Positions 1 to 8,316 are shown, numbered from the stretch's first letter. The stretch is DNA of 64,000 nucleotides from Clostridium sp. OF03-18AA (GCF_003478035.1 NZ_QUEP01000004.1:124001-188000); one strand, 5' to 3'. Program-made: numbers and translations. The notes: generated by a model from the letters alone, not told the origin.

Positions 1-138
1 ATCAAGAAGTACGCAGACGAGTTAAAGAGTGAAGTTATGGCCGACAGCATCACGCTCGGCGAGATGACTGGATATACAAAAGAGTGGAACATCAACGGTG
101 AAGATGTTGTACTCGGTGTCGCGAAAGTGACAAAATAG
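1..138 (+). CDS. ileS: Isoleucine--tRNA ligase, C-terminal end (partial)
   Basis: Only the last 45 codons are in the window, ending at TAG 136-138. The visible tail has the motif GYTKEWNINGE followed by a hydrophobic strand and a lysine end. This matches the C-terminal DUF5915-type extension of clostridial IleS as I remember it, and that recollection is the only basis for the name. The enzyme charges tRNA-Ile in the cytoplasm. The catalytic HIGH and KMSKS regions lie upstream of the window, so the assignment should be confirmed with flanking sequence. Confidence 0.6.
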   Translation: MKKYADELKSEVMADSITLGEMTGYTKEWNINGEDVVLGVAKVTK

Positions 139-158
139 ACGGATGACAATAGGAAAAA

Positions 159-216
159 GTTCCGCAGCGCGGGGATTTCATGAACAATATTTATGGACAG
201 ACCCGCAATGCGGAAC
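159..216 (+). terminator. Long hairpin after ileS
   Basis: GTTCCGCA (159-166) pairs with TGCGGAAC (209-216), and an inner GCGGG pairs with CCCGC. It sits 20 bases after the ileS stop, with only a weak pyrimidine stretch behind it. It could be an ileS terminator or a structured leader for glgP. The rest of the gap to 320 holds only the glgP ribosome binding site. Confidence 0.4.
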
Positions 217-320
217 CTTCCTGTAAATAAGGGGTTCACATGGACCGGATCACAGACGCGGCCTGAAGAGGCATGGCGCGGGATCCGGCCATTAAGAGAG
301 TATAAAGGAGGACTTTAGGG

Positions 321-2774
321 GTGAGTCAGACAATTAACAAGGATGAACTGAAGAAGACCATTGTGTTCAACGTAAAGAGCATCTACCGCAAAACGATCGA
401 CGAGGCGACTCCGGCTATGGTTTACCAGGCTGTCGCACTTGCAGTCAAGGACATGATCATCGACCGTTGGATCGCGACTCATAAAGAGTACGACAAGCAG
501 GATGCGAAGATCGTTTACTACATGTCCATGGAGTTCCTGACCGGTCGTTTCCTCGGAAACAACATCATCAGTCTCTGTGAGCAGAAGGAGATCGAGGAGG
601 CACTCTCTGAACTGGGATTTGACCTGAATTCCATTGAGGATCAGGAACGGGATCCGGCACTCGGAAACGGCGGTCTTGGACGTCTTGCGGCATGCTTTTT
701 GGATTCCCTTGCATCTTTAGGCTATCCGGCATATGGCTGCGGTATTCGTTATCGTTATGGAATGTTCAAACAGCAGATCCGTGACGGATATCAGATTGAG
801 GTTCCGGATGAGTGGTTAAAGGATGGCTATCCGTTTGAGATCCGCCGCGCAGAGTACGCGACGGAGGTCAAGTTCGGCGGTTATGTGGAGACCGAGTGGG
901 ACGGAAAGAGAAATCATTTTGTACAGAAGGGCTACCAGTCTGTTATGGCAGTTCCATATGATATTCCGATCGTGGGATACGGCAACAATGTCGTAAACTC
1001 CTTGAGAATCTGGGATGCACAGCCTGTGAACACCTTCAACTTAAGCGAGTTCGACAAAGGTGACTACCAGAAAGCCGTTGAGCAGGAGAATCTGGCAAAG
1101 ACCATCGTTGAAGTCCTTTATCCGAATGATAACCATTATTCCGGAAAAGAGCTTCGCTTAAAACAGCAGTATTTCTTTATTTCTGCCAGTGTTCAGCGTG
1201 CCATCAAAAAGTACAAGGAAAAGCATGACGATATCCATAAATTCTATGAGAAGGCATCCTTCCAGTTAAACGATACACATCCGACCGTTGCTGTCGCTGA
1301 GTTAATGCGTATCTTACTTGACGAGGAGAACTTAGAGTGGGATGAGGCCTGGGAGATTACGACAAAGACCTGTGCCTACACAAACCACACCATCATGGCT
1401 GAGGCTCTTGAAAAATGGCCAATCGAGCTCTTCTCCCGCCTTCTTCCGCGTGTTTACCAGATCGTTGAGGAGATCAACCGCCGCTTCGTTGCCCAGATCC
1501 AGCAGAGATATCCGGGCAACAACGAGAAGATCCGCAGAATGGCGATCATTTACGACGGACAGGTCCGCATGGCTTACCTCGCGATCGTCGGCAGCTTCTC
1601 CGTAAACGGCGTTGCGAAGCTCCACACAGAGATCCTTGAGAAACAGGAGCTTCGTGACTTCTATGAGATGATGCCGGAGAAGTTCAACAACAAGACGAAC
1701 GGTATCACCCAGAGACGTTTCCTTCTTCACGGAAACCCGCTGCTTGCAGACTGGGTAACCGACAAGATTGGAAACGAGTGGATCACCGACCTCTCCAATA
1801 TCAAAAAACTCTCTGTCTATGTGGATGACGAGAAGTGCCAGCAGGAGTTCATGAACATCAAGTACCAGAACAAGATCCGTCTTGCGAAGTACATCAAGGA
1901 ACACAACGGAATCGACGTTGACCCGCGTTCTATCTTCGATGTTCAGGTAAAACGTCTGCATGAGTACAAGAGACAGCTCATGAACATCCTTCATGTGATG
2001 TATCTCTACAACCAGTTAAAAGATAACCCGAATATGGATATCGTTCCGAGAACCTTCATCTTCGGCGCAAAGGCAGCTGCCGGATATAAGCGCGCAAAGC
2101 TGACCATCAAGCTCATCAACAATGTAGCAAGCGTGATCAACAACGATAAGTCCATCGGCGGCAAGTTAAAGGTCGTATTCATTGAAGATTACCGTGTATC
2201 CAACGCAGAGCTGATCTTCTCCGCCGCTGATGTCAGCGAGCAGATCTCCACAGCAAGTAAGGAAGCGTCCGGTACCGGAAACATGAAGTTCATGTTAAAC
2301 GGCGCTCTGACGATCGGAACCATGGATGGTGCGAACGTCGAGATGGCGGAGGAAGTCGGCAAGGACAACATGTTCATCTTCGGAGCGTCCGCAGATGAGA
2401 TCATCAACCTTGAGAACAACGGTGGCTACAACCCGATGGATATCTTCAACAATGATCAGGATATCCGCCGCGTGCTGATGCAGCTGATCAACGGTTACTA
2501 TTCTCCGCAGGATCCGGAGCTGTTCCGCGATATCTACAACTCCCTGCTCAATACCCAGAGCAGCGACCGCGCGGATACTTACTTCATCTTAAAGGATTTC
2601 CGTTCCTACGCGGAAGCTCATAAGAAGATCGACCAGGCATACCGCGATGAGAAGTGGTGGGCAAGAACCGCGATGTTAAATACGGCTTCTTCCGGCAAGT
2701 TCTCTTCCGACCGTACGATCGAGGAGTATGTAAGGGATATCTGGCATCTTGAGAAGATCAAGGTAGAGCTGTAA
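321..2774 (+). CDS. glgP: Glycogen/maltodextrin phosphorylase
   Basis: An 817-residue member of the GT35 alpha-glucan phosphorylase family, the usual length. It releases glucose-1-phosphate from glycogen or maltodextrin with pyridoxal phosphate as cofactor, in the cytoplasm. The PLP-lysine motif ASGTGNMKF is present near residue 650, and the N-terminal GNGGLGRLAACFLDS motif near residue 110. The GTG start at 321 is supported by AAAGGAGGA at 304-312. Neighbouring genes do not belong to glycogen metabolism, so it is probably transcribed alone. A MITE begins 20 bases after the stop and its internal hairpin may serve as terminator. Substrate preference cannot be told from sequence. Confidence 0.97.
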   Translation: MSQTINKDELKKTIVFNVKSIYRKTIDEATPAMVYQAVALAVKDMIIDRWIATHKEYDKQDAKIVYYMSMEFLTGRFLGNNIISLCEQKEIEEALSELGFDLNSIEDQERDPALGNGGLGRLAACFLDSLASLGYPAYGCGIRYRYGMFKQQIRDGYQIEVPDEWLKDGYPFEIRRAEYATEVKFGGYVETEWDGKRNHFVQKGYQSVMAVPYDIPIVGYGNNVVNSLRIWDAQPVNTFNLSEFDKGDYQKAVEQENLAKTIVEVLYPNDNHYSGKELRLKQQYFFISASVQRAIKKYKEKHDDIHKFYEKASFQLNDTHPTVAVAELMRILLDEENLEWDEAWEITTKTCAYTNHTIMAEALEKWPIELFSRLLPRVYQIVEEINRRFVAQIQQRYPGNNEKIRRMAIIYDGQVRMAYLAIVGSFSVNGVAKLHTEILEKQELRDFYEMMPEKFNNKTNGITQRRFLLHGNPLLADWVTDKIGNEWITDLSNIKKLSVYVDDEKCQQEFMNIKYQNKIRLAKYIKEHNGIDVDPRSIFDVQVKRLHEYKRQLMNILHVMYLYNQLKDNPNMDIVPRTFIFGAKAAAGYKRAKLTIKLINNVASVINNDKSIGGKLKVVFIEDYRVSNAELIFSAADVSEQISTASKEASGTGNMKFMLNGALTIGTMDGANVEMAEEVGKDNMFIFGASADEIINLENNGGYNPMDIFNNDQDIRRVLMQLINGYYSPQDPELFRDIYNSLLNTQSSDRADTYFILKDFRSYAEAHKKIDQAYRDEKWWARTAMLNTASSGKFSSDRTIEEYVRDIWHLEKIKVEL

Positions 2775-2794
2775 TCCGACACTTAAAATATTAC

Positions 2795-2971
2795 GTAACT
2801 GTTCAGTACCCTCACACCTACAGAAAACTCCCCCGGAGATTTCCTTCGGATGCATGGCAGGTTACGAGCAAAAATCCATTCCAGATCGGCTTCGCCGATG
2901 GGATTTTTGCCTTCCGTCCCATGTTTTATTACGGTCAGCGCAGCAAGTGCGCAGACCTACTGAATAGTTAC
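2795..2971. mobile_element. MITE copy 1 (IS66-like ends, 8-bp duplication)
   Basis: A 177-bp non-coding element with 15-bp terminal inverted repeats: GTAACTGTTCAGTAC at the left, the complement of GTAACTATTCAGTAG at the right. It is flanked by a perfect 8-bp direct repeat AATATTAC (2787-2794 and 2972-2979), the mark of transposition. An inner hairpin (GATCGGC-TTCG-CCGAT between A- and T-runs) can act as a terminator in both directions. GTAA-starting ends and an 8-bp duplication are known for the IS66 family; derivation from such an element is inference. Related copies are at 45760-45873 and 49551-49683. Confidence 0.88.
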
Positions 2972-2994
2972 AATATTACTAACATAAAAGAATC

Positions 2995-3044
2995 ACCCGC
3001 TTCATACACTGGAAATATCACGGTGTATGAGGCGGGTATTTTTT
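2995..3044 (+). promoter_or_regulatory. Hairpin overlapping spoIID SD; SigE-like -10
   Basis: ACCCGCTTCATACAC (2995-3009) pairs with GTGTATGAGGCGGGT (3023-3037), with one G-T wobble, and is followed by six T (3039-3044) directly before the spoIID ATG. It therefore looks like a terminator for read-through from upstream. Its 3' arm contains the spoIID ribosome binding site GAGGCGGG. The 5' arm contains CATACACT (3003-3010), which fits the SigE -10 consensus. A transcript starting just after it would lack the 5' arm and could not form the hairpin. The -35 element is poor. Confidence 0.55.
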
Positions 3045-3995
3045 ATGAAACGATTTTTTATGCTCCTGTTCGCGATGGTCATGATCCCCTATGTGACGAC
3101 TCTCGCGTGGACAGGCAGGATCCGGACGGATGTGGGGGAGAGCATTCCGACAGAGGAGTTTCTCGTGGGGATGGTGACGGCGGAGATCCCGGCGGAATAT
3201 GGGATCGAGACAATGAAGGCGCAGGCCGTGCTCGCAAGGACGTATGTGTACCGGATCGTGGATCCCGGGATCGGTGGGGAAAACATGGACGATCCGGGAA
3301 CAGACAGCGGCGCCGGAGCTGCGGGATGGGGAAAACGGAGCAGGACTCTGGACCGGGACCTTATGGAGGAAGAGCTGGACATCGACTGCCTGAGTGTACG
3401 GGAGATGGAGAAAAAGTGGGGAAACGAACATTTTGAGGAGTACTATGAGAAGGTCCGCAGGGCGGTCCGGGAGACGGAAGGACTTGTCGCGGAGTATGAC
3501 GGGGAACTGATCGAGCCGTTCTACTGTCTCGCGTCGGCAGGAAAGACGAGAGAGCTGGCGGCGTATCCGTATCTTTCTTCTGTGGAGAGTCCGGGGGATC
3601 TGGAAACGGAAGGATTTTTATATGTCCGGACGTTCACGGAAAGCGAGTTTGCGGACAGGATCGGGCGGATCGGCGGACCGCAGCCGGCTGCGGACGGGAT
3701 CGCGGAGAAGATCCAGATCATCGAGCGGGACAGTGCCGGATATGTAAAAAGGGCGCAGATCGGAAATATGGACTATACGGGAGATGAGGTCCGGGATTCC
3801 CTGGGACTTTCGTCATCATGCTTTTATTTTTCCTCCGCGGACGGAAAGATCCGGGTATCCTCGAAAGGGATCGGCAGCGGATACGGATTTTCGCAGGCTG
3901 GGGCGGACGCCATGGAGAGAGAGCAGGGGAGTGCGTTTCAGGAACTGCTGAAATATTATTTCCGGGGGATCGAAATCGTGAAGATCGCGGAGTAG
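3045..3995 (+). CDS. spoIID: Stage II sporulation protein D (SpoIID)
   Basis: SpoIID is a membrane-anchored lytic transglycosylase of the SpoIID/LytB family, needed for engulfment of the forespore. The 316-residue product starts with a single hydrophobic anchor (about residues 3-20). The SpoIID signature follows: PTEEFLVGMVTAEIPAEYG, then MKAQAVLARTY. Near the C-terminus is GYGFSQAGADAM, corresponding to the conserved GHGVGMSQ-type end. I prefer ATG 3045 over ATG 3027 because GAGGCGGG lies 7 bases before it and 3027 has no binding site and falls inside the hairpin. A middle insertion (about residues 75-110) rich in Gly and charged residues is longer than usual. It is followed by a SpoIIQ-like gene, the usual partner in engulfment. 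Confidence 0.9.
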   Translation: MKRFFMLLFAMVMIPYVTTLAWTGRIRTDVGESIPTEEFLVGMVTAEIPAEYGIETMKAQAVLARTYVYRIVDPGIGGENMDDPGTDSGAGAAGWGKRSRTLDRDLMEEELDIDCLSVREMEKKWGNEHFEEYYEKVRRAVRETEGLVAEYDGELIEPFYCLASAGKTRELAAYPYLSSVESPGDLETEGFLYVRTFTESEFADRIGRIGGPQPAADGIAEKIQIIERDSAGYVKRAQIGNMDYTGDEVRDSLGLSSSCFYFSSADGKIRVSSKGIGSGYGFSQAGADAMEREQGSAFQELLKYYFRGIEIVKIAE

Positions 3996-4259
3996 AGGAT
4001 CTGGCATGAATGACTCTGCTCCTTTTTTATCAGGATTGCGTGCTGCTGGCACGATGTGCTAATGATGCGCGTTTGCGCGAAGCTGAAGAATGCTGCAAAC
4101 GACTGTGCCCAGTGCAGGAATGTGCCGGGGCATATGTTCTGTTGTGAGCTTTGTGCGGTCTGTCCGGCAAATGTGCAGACTTGCTGAATTATCGCAGAAT
4201 TTTTTGCTTTTGTGAATAACTTTATCATCACGGGTAAAAATATAACCGAGGTGATAAAC

Positions 4260-5120
4260 GTGAAAGAAAAAGGAAATCAGCTGTTCAGGGACAAATTTGT
4301 CCTTGTCATGCTCGTGCTCGGCCTGCTGACTATTGTTGCGGCAGCAGGAGTTGTGAGGATCCAGAAGGGGAGAGAAAATATCGAAAAGAGTCCCTATCTG
4401 GAGATCGAAGATCCGGACCATGTGATCGCGGGGGATTCCAACGCAGGCGCAGAGTCCGGAGGGGATACTTTGGCCGGGGAACTGGCGGCATCAAAAGATG
4501 AAACCAGAAACGTGGAAAATACCGGAGATGGCAGAAATGCTGCGCTTGCGGAAAATGAGGCGGGAACAGGCACGGATCCTGCTGCCGCTGCCCCGGGCAT
4601 TTCTGAGGATACCGGTCTTGCGGATGCGGCAGGCGGAGCCGGGGCTGCATCGGATCGTTCCATGGCGGAAGCCGGAGCTGCCGTCACGGAGTCCCTGGTG
4701 CTCGACTTTGCCGATACGGACAAGCTCGCCTGGCCTGTAAACGGGAACATCGTTCTCGGCTACAGCATGGACACCACGACATATTTTCCGACGCTGGACC
4801 AGTATAAAGTCAACCCGGCAAATGTGATCCAGAGCGAGGTGAGCACCCCGGTATCGGCCCCTGCGGACGCCAGGATCGTCTCTGTGGGGACGAATGAGGA
4901 GATCGGAAACTATGTCGATCTCGACTTTGGAAACGGCTACACAGCCGTCTGCGGTCAGTTAAAGGAGATCCCGGTCGTGGAAAACGAGTATGTCCACCGG
5001 GGCGACCTTTTAGGCTATGTCGCGGAGCCGACGAAATACTATACGGTGGAAGGAACGAATGTGTTCTTCGAATTCTTAAAAGACGGCGTTCCGGTGGATG
5101 CGCTGGATTTTCTGGAGTGA
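4260..5120 (+). CDS. spoIIQ: SpoIIQ-like M23-fold protein, catalytic site degenerate
   Basis: A 286-residue protein with one N-terminal membrane segment (about residues 12-31), a long low-complexity Ala/Gly/Glu/Asp linker to about residue 155, and a C-terminal LytM/M23 beta fold. This is the layout of SpoIIQ, the forespore-side partner of SpoIIIAH in the engulfment zipper. Zinc ligands seem lost: the usual HxH strand reads NVFFEF and no HxxxD is seen at the first site, as in the inactive Bacillus protein. GTG 4260 is chosen because GAGGTGA (4248-4254) precedes it at 5 bases, while ATG 4212 has no ribosome binding site. The gene directly follows spoIID, which supports the name. Confidence 0.8.
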   Translation: MKEKGNQLFRDKFVLVMLVLGLLTIVAAAGVVRIQKGRENIEKSPYLEIEDPDHVIAGDSNAGAESGGDTLAGELAASKDETRNVENTGDGRNAALAENEAGTGTDPAAAAPGISEDTGLADAAGGAGAASDRSMAEAGAAVTESLVLDFADTDKLAWPVNGNIVLGYSMDTTTYFPTLDQYKVNPANVIQSEVSTPVSAPADARIVSVGTNEEIGNYVDLDFGNGYTAVCGQLKEIPVVENEYVHRGDLLGYVAEPTKYYTVEGTNVFFEFLKDGVPVDALDFLE

Positions 5121-5232
5121 GCGGGATGGATCACCCCGGTCAGTGTCATACCTGTGCCCACGAATCAATCCGGTTATGGATGCGCAGGGAAGAGACAGTG
5201 TGCGGCAATAAAATAAAGAGGAGTTTTGTGGA

Positions 5233-5268
5233 AGAGCTTTCAGGGAGAAATTTCTGAAGGCTCTTTTT
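5233..5268 (+). terminator. Terminator after spoIIQ-like gene
   Basis: AGAGCTTTCAG (5233-5243) pairs with CTGAAGGCTCT (5254-5264) and is followed by a T-run. It lies between the spoIIQ-like gene and the cotJ operon. Confidence 0.8.
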
Positions 5269-5285
5269 CGCAGTGGAAAGATCCC

Positions 5286-5308
5286 ATTTTTGATTTTGTG
5301 CATACCAT
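5286..5308 (+). promoter_or_regulatory. Possible SigE promoter of cotJ operon
   Basis: CATACCAT at 5301-5308 resembles the SigE -10 element, with a T-rich CATTTTT about 13 bases upstream. The cotJ operon is SigE-dependent in Bacillus subtilis; here this is inference from position and partial consensus. Confidence 0.35.
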
Positions 5309-5340
5309 AATATCAGAACAAAGAAAGGAGACATCCGCAT

Positions 5341-5613
5341 ATGAATTGCAGAAATTCTGATCTGCCGGATACCGCCCGGACTTCTCCCTGCGGCTGCGGC
5401 AGACTTCCATCTGATATTTCCGGCCCGGGACCTGTCGTCCGCCCGGTGTCCCGTGCCTGCTTTGACGGCAATGATCCGATATTTCCGGTAGGAATGGGCT
5501 ACGTCCCGATGCAGATGTGGGGAACCACATATCCGTTAGCCAGAGGCTTTGTCCGGGGGACGATCTTCCCGACTCTGGATCTTCCATTCGCGATGGGGAG
5601 GTGCAGAAGATGA
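5341..5613 (+). CDS. cotJA: Spore coat-associated protein CotJA
   Basis: A 90-residue protein whose second half carries the CotJA signature GYVPMQMWGTTYPLARGF followed by GTIFPTLDLPF. The N-terminal half is Cys/Pro-rich and variable. An AAAGGAG site precedes the ATG. CotJA is a small protein of the inner spore coat, made in the mother cell. The stop overlaps the start of cotJB (ATGA), so the two are translationally coupled in a cotJABC operon. Some coat proteins of this family are needed to load CotJC. Confidence 0.93.
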   Translation: MNCRNSDLPDTARTSPCGCGRLPSDISGPGPVVRPVSRACFDGNDPIFPVGMGYVPMQMWGTTYPLARGFVRGTIFPTLDLPFAMGRCRR

Positions 5614-5984
5614 AAGAATTCTATCGATGCAGTATGATGCCGGGAATGCCGGCAGAACCGATCCGTGATCCGCGCCTGTCTGCTCAGAATGTCGTGCCGG
5701 CGTGCGGCAGCTGTCAGGGCGGTGGAGACATGATATTTCAGGATAAAGAGGCACTGATGCGCCAGATCATGGAGGCAGGATTTGCGATGGATGATGTGGT
5801 CCTGTTCCTGGACACTCATCCGGAAAATCAGGATGCACTCCGCTATTACCAGGCTGTCCGCGACATGCGAAATCAGGCCATTGCCGCCTATGAAAGCCAG
5901 TTTGGACCATTGAGATATGCCGATGTGATATCCTCATCCTGGGACTGGGTAACTGAAAAATGGCCGTGGGAAGGAGGATGTTAA
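5610..5984 (+). CDS. cotJB: Spore coat protein CotJB
   Basis: The CotJB domain runs from about residue 45 (DKEALMRQIMEAGFAMDDVVLFLDTHPEN in overlapping blocks) to the Trp-rich end WPWEGGC. The ATG at 5610 overlaps the cotJA stop. With this start the protein is 124 residues, about 40 longer than a typical CotJB; the extra N-terminus contains CGSC and several Met and Pro residues. An internal ATG at 5730, preceded by GGTGGAG, would give the usual length but with very short spacing. I keep the longer form because of the ATGA overlap, but the start is uncertain. Confidence 0.85.
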   Translation: MKEFYRCSMMPGMPAEPIRDPRLSAQNVVPACGSCQGGGDMIFQDKEALMRQIMEAGFAMDDVVLFLDTHPENQDALRYYQAVRDMRNQAIAAYESQFGPLRYADVISSSWDWVTEKWPWEGGC

Positions 5985-5985
5985 G

Positions 5986-6609
5986 ATGTGGGTCTATGAA
6001 AAAAGACTGCAGTTTCCGGTGAATATTAAGGAGCCGAATGCGAAGATGGCACAGTTTATCATGAGCCAGTACGGTGGGCCTGACGGCGAGATGGGTGCGT
6101 CGATGCGCTATCTCTCCCAGCGCTACTCAATGCCGTATGGGGAGCAGAAAGCGGTTCTGACGGATATCGGAACGGAGGAGCTCGCCCACCTGGAGATCGT
6201 CGCGGCGATCGTTCACCAGCTCACGAGAAACTTAACAGCGGAGGAGCTGGAAGCGCAGGGATTCGGCCCGTACTATATCGACCATACCACGGGGATCTGG
6301 CCCCAGGCAGCCGGCGGCGTGCCGTTTAATGCCTGCGAATTCCAGTCGAAGGGTGATCCGATCACCGATCTGTTTGAGGACCTTGCTGCAGAACAGAAAG
6401 CCCGGAGCACCTACGACAACATCCTTCGTGTCGTGACGGATCCAGATGTCTGCGAACCGATCCGTTTCCTCAGAAAACGCGAGATCGTCCATTTCCAGCG
6501 CTTCGGCGAAGCACTCCGCGGCCTCCAGGACCGGCTCGATTCCAGAAATTTCTATGCGTTCAATCCGAGCTTCGATCCGGCACCGGTGAGGGCAGAAAAT
6601 TCACGGTAG
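5986..6609 (+). CDS. cotJC: Manganese catalase-family spore coat protein CotJC
   Basis: A 207-residue protein of the manganese catalase-like ferritin-fold family. Metal-binding Glu/His residues of the four-helix bundle are visible in TEELAHLEIVAAIV (about residues 62-76) and in REIVHFQRFGEAL near residue 170. It is thought to form the structural or peroxide-removing part of the inner coat. It lies one base after the cotJB stop, with AAGGAGGA upstream, and closes the operon before a strong terminator. Confidence 0.93.
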   Translation: MWVYEKRLQFPVNIKEPNAKMAQFIMSQYGGPDGEMGASMRYLSQRYSMPYGEQKAVLTDIGTEELAHLEIVAAIVHQLTRNLTAEELEAQGFGPYYIDHTTGIWPQAAGGVPFNACEFQSKGDPITDLFEDLAAEQKARSTYDNILRVVTDPDVCEPIRFLRKREIVHFQRFGEALRGLQDRLDSRNFYAFNPSFDPAPVRAENSR

Positions 6610-6618
6610 AAGAATAGA

Positions 6619-6672
6619 AAAAGAGATCCCGTTCCTTTTCCATAAAATTTATGGGAGGAAGGGATCTCTTTT
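6619..6672 (+). terminator. Terminator of cotJABC
   Basis: AAAAGAGATCCC (6619-6630) pairs with GGGATCTCTTTT (6661-6672), and inner TTCCTTTTCCATAAA pairs with a matching arm. The U-run works in both directions, so it may also stop the convergent DUF1540 gene. Confidence 0.9.
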
Positions 6673-6693
6673 CTCGTCAAGGGTCAGACAGGA

Positions 6694-6864
6694 CTACATC
6701 TTGCACTGGAAGGAATCACAGTCGGTACATTCCTTTTTTGTAGGATTGAGCTCATGCGTTCCTACATGGATGCGGTCTAAGGTGCAGTAATCCACATTTT
6801 CCGCATGATGCACGCAGTTATGGATCGAGCACTGGATGCTGTCGTTCTTTTCCTGATTCATCAT
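6694..6864 (-). CDS. DUF1540 small cysteine-rich protein
   Basis: A 56-residue protein read from the reverse strand, start ATG at 6864 (a second ATG at 6861), stop at 6694. An AGGTGG ribosome binding site lies just upstream on that strand. Six Cys (12, 17, 27, 46, 49, 54) with the pattern IQCSIHNCVHH and NVDYC match DUF1540 domains, which occur in spore-forming Firmicutes. A metal-binding or spore-related role is likely but unproven. It faces the cotJ operon. Confidence 0.85.
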   Translation of the reverse strand: MMNQEKNDSIQCSIHNCVHHAENVDYCTLDRIHVGTHELNPTKKECTDCDSFQCKM

Positions 6865-6987
6865 TTCTCACCACCTTTTTCTGGAATGGTATCAGTATAA
6901 CCGGACGGCAGAAAATGATGCTGGAAGAAAATGACAGGAATTTATGCGACAGTCTGGAAAAAGCCATTTGAACCGGAATCCAATAAC

Positions 6988-7404
6988 TTAAGCATTTCCT
7001 GTTTTCTTATAGGAACCGGAAAAATATTTCATGATATCACGTCTCGTGATAATTCCGATAAAGGATTTATTGTCATCGAGTACCGGGACAAAGTTCTGCT
7101 GCATCGCCTTGTCCAGCAGATCTTCCATTTTCGCACCGGCATTTACCGGGCTGTTGTCCTGACGGCGCTTTACTTCCATGATGGAGATCAGCTCCATATC
7201 CTTTAAACTCTGGTTCATATGGCTCTTCATGTACCAGAGCAGATCACCTTCCGTCAGCGTTCCGGCATACCGTCCTTGTTTCGTAAGGATCGGCAGGGCA
7301 GAGTAGCGGTGCGCTTCCATCAGGTCGATCGCTTCTCTCAGGTTCGCATCAGAATAGATAAATGCCACATCACTCTTTGGTGTCAGAAAAAACAGAATAT
7401 TCAT
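6988..7404 (-). CDS. CBS-pair domain protein
   Basis: A 138-residue protein made almost only of two CBS motifs: first around residues 10-60 (SALPILTKQGRYAGTLTEGDLL), second around 80-128 (FVPVLDDNKSFIGIITRRDI). Stand-alone CBS pairs usually sense adenine nucleotides or related ligands; the ligand here is unknown. AAAGGAG precedes the start on the reverse strand. It lies 11 bases after the LUD gene stop, so the two probably form an operon transcribed leftward. Confidence 0.88.
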   Translation of the reverse strand: MNILFFLTPKSDVAFIYSDANLREAIDLMEAHRYSALPILTKQGRYAGTLTEGDLLWYMKSHMNQSLKDMELISIMEVKRRQDNSPVNAGAKMEDLLDKAMQQNFVPVLDDNKSFIGIITRRDIMKYFSGSYKKTGNA

Positions 7405-7415
7405 GTGTCTCTCCT

Positions 7416-8009
7416 TTAATATCCAAGATCTTCATTGATAAATACCATTTCAACTTCCATTCCGGTACAGGGGCGTTCTAAGATCAGGATCGCGTTACAG
7501 ATCCTCTCCGGACTGTTGCAGTCATAGCACTTTTTGTCATCGGACACGACGCAAGGAGTCTTCTTGTTAAAACGCGCCGCGTTCTTTGGACAGGCGATAT
7601 TTCGCGCGCGATCCATTGCGGAGGACAGATCCGGCGCGATTTTATTTTTCCCGATCACATAGTATACTCGTTTCGGTCCAAATAAGCTCTCGGAAAGACG
7701 GTTTCCGGTCCCGTCGATGTTGATGATCTGGCCGGTCGCGGCAGCGGCGTTGGCACTCAGGATATATACGGTGGAATCTTTCGCCTTGATCCTTGCATCC
7801 GGTCCCTGTTCCCAGTGCCAGATCACTTCGTTGTCTTTTCCGAGGATCTCAAAGAGATTCATCTCTTTTGCGGTGATAGAGCCGCCAAAGCCGACCTTCT
7901 CGCCCTTGATCTGGTTACTCAGATAAGCGGCAGCTTCCTCCTTTGTCTCGAAATATGATGTATGAAAACGATGGTTTTCAAAGTTCTTTTTTAATACTGC
8001 GTAATCCAT
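7416..8009 (-). CDS. LUD domain protein
   Basis: A 197-residue protein of the LUD (LutB/LutC-like) family found in lactate-utilisation clusters and as single genes in anaerobes. Visible features are KVGFGGSITAKEM, ILSANAAAATGQIINIDGTG (nucleotide-binding-like loop) and a C-terminal Cys cluster (CYDC, ICNAI). No lutA or lutB neighbour is present, so a role in lactate oxidation cannot be claimed. GGAGGAA lies upstream at a rather long distance (about 12 bases). It is the first gene of a likely two-gene unit with the CBS protein. Confidence 0.85.
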   Translation of the reverse strand: MDYAVLKKNFENHRFHTSYFETKEEAAAYLSNQIKGEKVGFGGSITAKEMNLFEILGKDNEVIWHWEQGPDARIKAKDSTVYILSANAAAATGQIINIDGTGNRLSESLFGPKRVYYVIGKNKIAPDLSSAMDRARNIACPKNAARFNKKTPCVVSDDKKCYDCNSPERICNAILILERPCTGMEVEMVFINEDLGY

Positions 8010-8283
8010 AGGTTCTCGATGTTCCTCCTTCGGGTACAGGCGGCAGCCGCCGCCGGGTCAGTGGCGCAAAAACCGGTCCAAAAGAAGCAGCGGATCAGCT
8101 TTTTCTTGCGTAAATAGAGTCATGATACTTCACCATGACTCATCTATAGACAGTATAGCATAAATTGTAACAAAAAGAGGGAAGAAAACATGAATTATTT
8201 GTGAAAAAATTCGAAAAGAGTCATAGTATATGAAAAAAAGGTTCCTGCCTGGAGTTCTTTGGATGGGTGATTTTGATATCATA
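8010..8283. other. Intergenic region with an inverted repeat
   Basis: No gene is seen. GAGTCATG and CATGACTC form an inverted repeat around 8116-8143, about 110 bases before the LUD start. It could be an operator for the leftward LUD-CBS unit or an RNA hairpin in its leader. The sequence then becomes AT-rich. Confidence 0.4.
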
Positions 8284-8316
8284 TTGACATTAAAAAAAAT
8301 AGAATATGATGTAGGC

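Noticed and set aside
1332..1994. 220-codon reverse-strand ORF inside glgP
   Set aside because: Complete overlap with a clear glgP frame; no ribosome binding site; composition typical of an antisense shadow.
2921..3436. 171-codon ORF starting in the MITE and overlapping spoIID
   Set aside because: Out of frame with spoIID, Gly/Asp/Arg low complexity; the beginning is MITE end sequence also found at 49601.
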